Positions 59,119 to 64,000 of a stretch of DNA of 64,000 nt are shown in pieces. A program made the translations under genes and the position numbers. How positions within the stretch are numbered: the first letter of the stretch is position 1; each line of letters begins with the position of its first letter. The stretch comes from Chryseomicrobium palamuruense (lineage in GTDB: Bacteria > Bacillota > Bacilli > Bacillales_A > Planococcaceae). A model generated the notes under the pieces. That model did no database searches. It was not told where the DNA came from and saw nothing but the letters and a program-made list of their open reading frames with translations. The stretch is taken from contig NZ_JBHSEF010000026.1 of assembly GCF_042649045.1 (NCBI RefSeq), positions 1 through 64,000 of the forward strand. Reading direction: 5' to 3'.

Positions 59119-60819
59119 ATGGAATTTGTTATCCCAATATTACTTGTAATCGTTGTGGCAATTGCCGTTATTCTTATTTTTCGAAGAAAACACAATGCCA
59201 TTATAAGTGATTTAGATCATCAGAAATTACAAATTCAGCACAAACCGATTTTAGAGGAAATGACAAAAGTCAAGCAGCTGAACATGAACGGGCAAACGGA
59301 AGAAATGTTCGAACGATGGAGAGCTTCTTGGAATGACGTCATGGATCATGACATTCCTCAAGTCGATACAATGCTTTTCGATGCAGAAGAATATATTGAT
59401 AAGCTCCGTTACGGGAAAGCGACTCAAATCGAAGAGCAAGTGAAAGAAATCTTACATACAGCAGAGCAAAAGATGAATGCTATTTTAGAAGAACTCAACA
59501 ACCTAATCGGCAGTGAAGAAAAGAATCGGATTGAAATGGAACAGATCCAAGAACAATACCGTTCCGCTCGCAAAACGGTTCTTGCACATCAGTACTCGTT
59601 CGGAGAAGCATTACCGGCTTTAGAGCGAGAACTTGAAAGCTATCAGCCTGAAATTCAAGAGTACAATGAGTTAACTGCTACAGGGAACTACATGAGTGCA
59701 CGAGAAGTTGTTATGCGACTAAAGGAAAAGAGCGATCAACTCTTCCCGAAACTACATGACATACCCACGCTGTTATCCGAAGTTTCAACAAAAATTCCAT
59801 CGACCATCCATGAACTGCGAATGGGTAAAAATGAAATGGAATCACAAGGCTATTATTTAGAGCATTTAAGCATTACGACAAAGCTTGATGGGATCGAGCA
59901 AGAGCTGTCTCAGCTAAAAACAAGTTTAAGTGAATTATCTGTTGGTCCTGCGAAACAGCGCATGGAAGAAATGAAAGATGAACTCGACTCGTTCTATGAC
60001 TTACTTGAAAAAGAAGTGACAGCAAGATCGTTTGTCGATCAACAACATTTGGCCATTGCTGAACGATTGGATGTAATAAAAAGACAAACACTTACCGCCC
60101 AAGAAGAAGCAAGTTATGTACAGCAGAATTATCATCTTTCGGATGAACAGCTGGCGATTCCAGTCAAGTGCATGGAATCATTAAATTCGGCTGAATCTAA
60201 ACTTATGCTTGTCCAAACGCGTTTAGGAGAAGAGCAATCAGCGTATTCTTCTTTAGAAGAAGAACTTCGTGAGATTGAGCAAGTGGTTGGGCAACAGGAC
60301 GAAATCCAATCGGAATTCCATAATCGTTTGAAGAATCTTCGCATCGATGAGAATAGCTCACGGGCGAAAATTGTCGAATTAAAGAAGAAATTGCACACGA
60401 TAGAACGAAGCTTACATAAAGCAAACCTTCCGGGAATCCCAGAAGAGATTGATGTCCGTTTTGAAGAGGCGGAAGAGCATATCTTTGTTGTGGAACGCAG
60501 CTTATCAGAAGTTCCACTTAACATGACAGCTATTGACCAGCATTTAAAAAATGCAGAAGTTTCAGTGGGAGAAGCTCAAGCAAAAGCACAAGAAATGCTT
60601 GAAAACGCAATGCTTGTCGAACGCATCATTCAATACGGAAATCGTTACCGCACGACGAATACGGCCGTTCATGTTAAACTATTGGAAGCAGAGCACGCTT
60701 TCCGACAAAAACGGTATAACAAAGCACTCGAAGAAGCTGGTATTGCTGTTGAACAAGCCGAGCCGGGTGCATTGAAAAAGATTCAAAAGATGATGAAAGA
60801 AAAACAATGGGACAATTAA
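59119..60819 (+). CDS. ezrA: Septation ring formation regulator EzrA
   Basis: This 566-residue protein begins with one transmembrane helix (about 2-21, outside-to-inside topology). The rest is a long cytoplasmic chain of helical, coiled-coil-forming repeats, as in the spectrin-like EzrA, which restrains FtsZ ring formation and helps recruit PBP1. Length matches the family. The ATG follows AGGGGG. A short hairpin separates it from nifZ; gene order ezrA-nifZ-thiI is as in B. subtilis. Confidence 0.94.
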   Translation: MEFVIPILLVIVVAIAVILIFRRKHNAIISDLDHQKLQIQHKPILEEMTKVKQLNMNGQTEEMFERWRASWNDVMDHDIPQVDTMLFDAEEYIDKLRYGKATQIEEQVKEILHTAEQKMNAILEELNNLIGSEEKNRIEMEQIQEQYRSARKTVLAHQYSFGEALPALERELESYQPEIQEYNELTATGNYMSAREVVMRLKEKSDQLFPKLHDIPTLLSEVSTKIPSTIHELRMGKNEMESQGYYLEHLSITTKLDGIEQELSQLKTSLSELSVGPAKQRMEEMKDELDSFYDLLEKEVTARSFVDQQHLAIAERLDVIKRQTLTAQEEASYVQQNYHLSDEQLAIPVKCMESLNSAESKLMLVQTRLGEEQSAYSSLEEELREIEQVVGQQDEIQSEFHNRLKNLRIDENSSRAKIVELKKKLHTIERSLHKANLPGIPEEIDVRFEEAEEHIFVVERSLSEVPLNMTAIDQHLKNAEVSVGEAQAKAQEMLENAMLVERIIQYGNRYRTTNTAVHVKLLEAEHAFRQKRYNKALEEAGIAVEQAEPGALKKIQKMMKEKQWDN

Positions 60820-60823
60820 AGGG

Positions 60824-60850
60824 GAGCTGCCTTTCGAGGCGGCTCTTTCT
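60824..60850 (+). terminator. Weak terminator between ezrA and nifZ
   Basis: GAGCTGCC and GGCGGCTC (one T-G pair) form an 8-bp stem followed only by TTTCT, so some read-through into nifZ-thiI is likely. Confidence 0.55.
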
Positions 60851-60871
60851 ATTGGAGAGGAGATGCGCACA

Positions 60872-62014
60872 TTGATTTATTTAGATCATAGTGCTACGAC
60901 TAAACCGGATGCTGCTATTTTGCAAACATTTCTAGCCGTCAACGAAGACTACTGGTTCAATCCGGCCTCCATCCATAAAGGAGGCGACCAGGCTGCGAAC
61001 TTACTTGAACGTGCACGGGAGCAAGTAGCTACTTTATTAAAAACACCGTCAAAATCGGTCATTTTCACTTCTGGTGGGACGGAAGGTAACAACTATGTCC
61101 TCAGGGGGGCGGAGATTGCTACAAAATCAAGAGGAAAGCATATACTTGTATCTTCTGTCGAGCATCCATCCGTTTTAGAGACAGCCAAAGTTCTACAAAA
61201 TGAAGGATTTGATGTAGAATGGATAGCTGTGGATTCGAATGGACAGGTTTGTTTAGCGGATTTAGATAGAAAAGTTCGGAACGATACCATTCTCGTTTCA
61301 ATACAACATGTAAATAATGAGATAGGCACCATTCAACCAATTGTGGATTCCATTGATATCATTCGAACCAAAAGCCGTGCAATAATCCATATGGATGCGG
61401 TACAGAGCTACGGAAAACTGCAGGTTGATTTTGATAAGTATCCAGTTGATTGGATTACACTATCAAGTCACAAATTCCATGGCATTAAAGGGTCAGGCGT
61501 GGCAGCTAGTCGCAATCACATCACACTTCCTCCCTATATTCATGGAGGTGGTCAAGAACATGGACACCGCAGCGGAACGACACCGGTAGCTCAAGCCGTG
61601 TCGACAGCAAAATCCATGCGTTTAGCTGCGAATGAACAACAAGCCACTTTTAAACACTTAGATATGCTTCAAAAAGAATTACGTAAATTTTTCGAAGAGC
61701 TATCTGCTGTGAATATTCTTACACCCGACATTTCAGCCCCACACATTTTGACAGTAGCTGTTCGTGGTGTAAAAGGCGAGGTCCTCGTTAACGCACTGGA
61801 GAAAAGAGAAATATACGTTTCGACAAGTAGTGCCTGTTCGTCTAAGAAAAAAGGAACGAGCCATGTACTTGAAGCGATGAATCTGCACTCAGAATTAATT
61901 GATGGCGTCATTCGCATTAGTACAGGTAAACATACGAGTATAGAGGAAATCGAGCAATTTAAACTTCATTTCACACACGTGATGAAGCAATTAGAGAGGA
62001 ATGTAAAATCATGA
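60872..62014 (+). CDS. nifZ: Cysteine desulfurase NifZ (NifS/IscS family)
   Basis: This 380-residue PLP enzyme removes sulfur from cysteine. The PLP lysine is in SSHKFHGIKGSG near residue 201 and the persulfide cysteine in STSSACSSKKKG near 321. In B. subtilis NifZ supplies sulfur to ThiI for 4-thiouridine in tRNA. The coupling here is tight, since the stop overlaps thiI as ATGA. The TTG at 60872 is preferred to the ATG at 60863, which is too close to GGAGAGGAG; it gives the typical start MIYLDHSATT. Confidence 0.92.
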   Translation: MIYLDHSATTKPDAAILQTFLAVNEDYWFNPASIHKGGDQAANLLERAREQVATLLKTPSKSVIFTSGGTEGNNYVLRGAEIATKSRGKHILVSSVEHPSVLETAKVLQNEGFDVEWIAVDSNGQVCLADLDRKVRNDTILVSIQHVNNEIGTIQPIVDSIDIIRTKSRAIIHMDAVQSYGKLQVDFDKYPVDWITLSSHKFHGIKGSGVAASRNHITLPPYIHGGGQEHGHRSGTTPVAQAVSTAKSMRLAANEQQATFKHLDMLQKELRKFFEELSAVNILTPDISAPHILTVAVRGVKGEVLVNALEKREIYVSTSSACSSKKKGTSHVLEAMNLHSELIDGVIRISTGKHTSIEEIEQFKLHFTHVMKQLERNVKS

Positions 62015-63216
62015 AGTGGGACAAACTATTAATACGTTACGGCGAGCTTTCAACAAAAGGTAGAAACCGCAGACAATTTACCAATCGTTTACGTGACAAC
62101 ATTCGATTTTCATTTGAAGATGTACCGACACTGAAGTTGCAAGCAGAACGGGACCGAATGTTCTTGCGAACGACTTCTGAAGAAGATATGCAGACGTTGC
62201 TGAAACGATTGCCTACTGTATTTGGCATTCAATCGTTCAGTCCAGTTGCTTACGCTGAAAAAGACATTGACGCAATTGCGAATGTTGCAATCGATATTTT
62301 ATCGGAAATCGAGTTGACGGGTAAAACGTTTAAAGTTACGGTCAAGCGCTCGGATAAGAGTTTTCCACTGGAGACCAACGAAATTCAACACTTGGTTGCC
62401 AGCCAAGTCCTGCGAAAATTTGAGGGTTTAAAAGCACAAATGAAAAATCCCGATTATACGGTGCGCATTGAGATTTTGAAAGAGGGAGCGTATATCTCTG
62501 CACAAACGATTCAAGGCGCAGGAGGAATGCCTGTCGGTTCGAACGGACGATCACTTCTCATGTTATCAGGAGGGATTGATAGTCCGGTTGCTGGCTATCA
62601 AATGCTAAAGCGTGGCGTGCGTCTCGACGCAATTCACTTTCATAGTCCACCTTATACAAGCGAACGGTCGCTGGATAAAGTAAAAATGCTCGCAGAAAAA
62701 CTAAGTCATTTTGGTGCTACCGTTCGTTTACATGTCATTCCGTTTACAGAAATTCAAGAAGCTATTCAGCAACAAATTCCTAAAAATGTCTCGATGACGA
62801 CAACTCGTCGTTTAATGCTGAAAATTGCAGACCAGGTGCGAGAAGATATTGGGGCACTTGCAATTGTTACTGGAGAGAGCTTAGGCCAAGTGGCAAGTCA
62901 GACACTTGAATCGTTAACGGCCATTAATGAAGTGACTTCGACACCAATCCTTCGGCCGCTTATTGCAGAAGATAAAACGACGATCATTCGACTGGCACAA
63001 GAAATTGGGACGTATGAAACATCCATTTTGCCTTTTGAAGACTGCTGCACGATTTTCGTTCCAAGTTCCCCGAAAACAAAACCAAAACTTGAAAAAGTGC
63101 AGTTTTACGAAAGCTTTGAGGCATTCGATGAAATGGCTGAAAAAGCGGTGGCAAACCGAGATGTCTATCGCTTCCCAGAAAAGAAAGAAACAAAACCGTT
63201 CGACAATCTTTTATAA
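62011..63216 (+). CDS. thiI: tRNA 4-thiouridine synthase ThiI
   Basis: This 401-residue protein has a ferredoxin-like/THUMP N-terminal part (1-165), then the PP-loop ATPase domain with LMLSGGIDSPVAGYQ near residue 185 and GESLGQVASQT near 290. The C-terminal rhodanese domain found in enterobacteria is absent, as in other Bacillales. It adenylates U8 of tRNA and transfers sulfur supplied by NifZ. Start overlaps nifZ by 4 bp. Confidence 0.95.
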   Translation: MKWDKLLIRYGELSTKGRNRRQFTNRLRDNIRFSFEDVPTLKLQAERDRMFLRTTSEEDMQTLLKRLPTVFGIQSFSPVAYAEKDIDAIANVAIDILSEIELTGKTFKVTVKRSDKSFPLETNEIQHLVASQVLRKFEGLKAQMKNPDYTVRIEILKEGAYISAQTIQGAGGMPVGSNGRSLLMLSGGIDSPVAGYQMLKRGVRLDAIHFHSPPYTSERSLDKVKMLAEKLSHFGATVRLHVIPFTEIQEAIQQQIPKNVSMTTTRRLMLKIADQVREDIGALAIVTGESLGQVASQTLESLTAINEVTSTPILRPLIAEDKTTIIRLAQEIGTYETSILPFEDCCTIFVPSSPKTKPKLEKVQFYESFEAFDEMAEKAVANRDVYRFPEKKETKPFDNLL

Positions 63217-63242
63217 AAGAAAAAATTACCACCTTGCTGCAT

Positions 63243-63271
63243 GTATGAATGAAGACAAAAGGGTCATTCTA
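63243..63271 (+). promoter_or_regulatory. Sigma-G-type promoter of the SASP gene
   Basis: GTATG (63243-63247), 17 nt, CATTCTA (63265-63271) fits the forespore sigma-G pattern gHATR-N17-18-cATNHTA at every defined position. It lies 22 nt before the start codon. Confidence 0.75.
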
Positions 63272-63293
63272 TAGGCACAAGGAGGTGACAAAC

Positions 63294-63500
63294 ATGGCAA
63301 ACAACAACAACTCCAATAAATTAGCGGTTCCTGGTGCAAAACAAGCCCTTGAACAAATGAAGTATGAGATTGCTCAAGAGTTTGGCGTACAGTTAGGAGC
63401 AGACGCTACTTCACGTGCCAACGGTTCAGTTGGTGGCGAGATCACAAAACGTTTAGTTCAAATGGCTGAACAACAATTAAATAACGGGCGTCAACAGTAA
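63294..63500 (+). CDS. Alpha/beta-type small acid-soluble spore protein
   Basis: This 68-residue protein coats forespore DNA and protects it. The N-terminal LAVPGAKQALEQMKYEIAQEFGV contains the germination protease site (YEIA region, near residue 25). The second conserved block LGADATSRANGSVGGEITKRLVQMAEQQL follows. The ATG follows GGAGGTGA; an upstream ATG at 63249 would include the promoter. Expression is predicted only in the forespore. It is followed by a two-part terminator stem. Confidence 0.95.
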   Translation: MANNNNSNKLAVPGAKQALEQMKYEIAQEFGVQLGADATSRANGSVGGEITKRLVQMAEQQLNNGRQQ

Positions 63501-63507
63501 TTAAATG

Positions 63508-63548
63508 ACTCGAAGGATCACTTAGGTGATTTCTTCGAGTTTCTTTTC
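63508..63548 (+). terminator. Terminator of the SASP gene
   Basis: ACTCGAAG and CTTCGAGT, with inner ATCAC/GTGAT, form a long stem followed by TTCTTTTC. Confidence 0.85.
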
Positions 63549-63559
63549 GTTCTCTGTAA

Positions 63560-63588
63560 TTTACTTAAGTTCGACAAAGTGCTACACT
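63560..63588 (+). promoter_or_regulatory. Probable sigma-A promoter of rarD
   Basis: TTTACT (63560-63565) and TACACT (63583-63588) are spaced by 17 nt, 45 nt before the start codon. Confidence 0.55.
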
Positions 63589-63632
63589 GAATTCATTATT
63601 TCGAAAAAGAAAATTAATAGAGGATACCGCTT

Positions 63633-64000
63633 ATGAATAAAGAGTTAAAAGGAATCCTACATGTTTTCCTTGCCTATGTTTTATGGGGACTTATGCCGAT
63701 TTACTGGAAAACTGTCGCTCACATTTCGAGCGATGAAATCTTAGCAAGCCGCGTCGTTTGGTCGTTTATCTTTACCTTGTTACTCATTTTCGTATTACGT
63801 GATGTCCCCAAATTAAAACGTGACCTTCACGAACTATGGACGGATAAGAAAGCATTCTTTAGTCTGATGATTGCTTCGTACCTCATTACTGCCAACTGGT
63901 TTACGTTTATCTTTGCTGTCAATGCAGGAGAGCTCGTCCAAACAAGTCTAGGGTACTATATTAATCCTCTTTTCTCTGTGTTATTAGGGATCCTATTTCT
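63633..64000 (+). CDS. rarD: RarD/EamA-family transporter (5' part, runs off the window)
   Basis: The first 122 codons are present and the gene continues past the end of the window. The protein begins MNKELKGILHVFLAYVLWGLMPIYWK, the RarD-type first helix, with further hydrophobic helices and NAGELVQTSLGYYINPL, the conserved motif of this EamA subgroup. The ATG follows AGAGGATA. The substrate is unknown; chloramphenicol-sensitivity naming in older annotations is not evidence of function. Confidence 0.87.
   Translation, partial: MNKELKGILHVFLAYVLWGLMPIYWKTVAHISSDEILASRVVWSFIFTLLLIFVLRDVPKLKRDLHELWTDKKAFFSLMIASYLITANWFTFIFAVNAGELVQTSLGYYINPLFSVLLGILF

Overview
The window reads as chromosomal core sequence from a spore-forming low-GC Gram-positive bacterium of the order Bacillales. 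Nearly every gene block follows Bacillus subtilis order: men operon; yidD-dps-ytkD-ytmA; pckA|metK; ytgP-ytzG; pepV-dat; ytlR-trmB-ytnP; ytoP; ytpPQRT-murC; ytxGH-aroA-ccpA; acuCBA|acsA; tyrS-rpsD; ytsP-hisJ-ezrA-nifZ-thiI. An alpha/beta-type small acid-soluble spore protein with a sigma-G-type promoter at 63.3 kb points to endospore formation. Departures from B. subtilis suggest a relative such as Planococcaceae; this is inference and not a firm assignment. They are: glnK before amt, a fused NUDIX/hydrolase gene, no menC beside menE, no ytxJ, and periodic intergenic repeats. There are no phages, insertion sequences, CRISPR arrays, rRNA or tRNA genes.

Layout. 0-1.8 kb: glnK-amt (minus) behind a TnrA/GlnR-type box. 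1.9-8.1 kb: menaquinone genes menF-menD-menH-menB, a terminator, then menE. 8.1-9.5 kb: a zinc-binding lipoprotein under a Zur-type box, and yidD. 9.6-11.3 kb: dps and a NUDIX-alpha/beta hydrolase fusion. 11.4-14.7 kb: divergent pckA and metK, the latter behind a SAM-I riboswitch. 14.8-20.9 kb: gamma-carbonic anhydrase, a hydrolase lacking its nucleophile serine, an ACT-domain malic enzyme, mnmM, an MFS transporter and a CoA-transferase pair with a cre site. 20.9-23.7 kb: T-box-controlled leuS. 23.7-24.2 kb: repeat-rich intergenic DNA. 24.2-33.7 kb: flavoprotein, lipid II flippase MurJ, pseudouridine synthase, ytzE, pepV, dat, thpR, lipid kinase, trmB and a metallo-beta-lactamase-fold enzyme. 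33.7-34.2 kb: a second repeat-rich intergenic segment. 34.2-46.1 kb: ytzB, ytoP, a DUF84 NTPase, an unknown lipoprotein coupled to a thioredoxin, ytpQ, ytpR, sftA, murC, the ytxGH stress pair, aroA and ccpA. 46.1-50.5 kb: acuCBA opposite acsA. 50.6-53.5 kb: a class A penicillin-binding protein. 53.6-56.4 kb: T-box tyrS, a small unknown gene and rpsD with a long leader. 56.4-64 kb: a methionine gamma-lyase-like gene with a perfect cre, fRMsr, hisJ, ezrA, nifZ-thiI, the spore protein and the start of rarD.

How it fits together. Carbon control is the main thread. The CcpA gene lies in the window, and cre-like boxes precede the CoA-transferase pair, the acetate genes (acsA with its acetylation switch acuABC) and the gamma-lyase; pckA and a malic enzyme add gluconeogenic and C4 steps. 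Other visible control layers are nitrogen (TnrA box), zinc (Zur box), methionine/SAM (S-box), uncharged tRNA (two T-boxes), general stress (sigma-B-like promoters at dps and ytxGH) and sporulation (sigma-G-like promoter).

The least explained sequence lies in the only two long intergenic segments between convergent genes (23.65-24.24 and 33.66-34.21 kb). Both carry arrays of short degenerate motifs with a regular 21-24 nt period, and the first also carries a 124-bp tandem duplication next to the 3' end of a flavoprotein gene. No full new multi-gene system was found.
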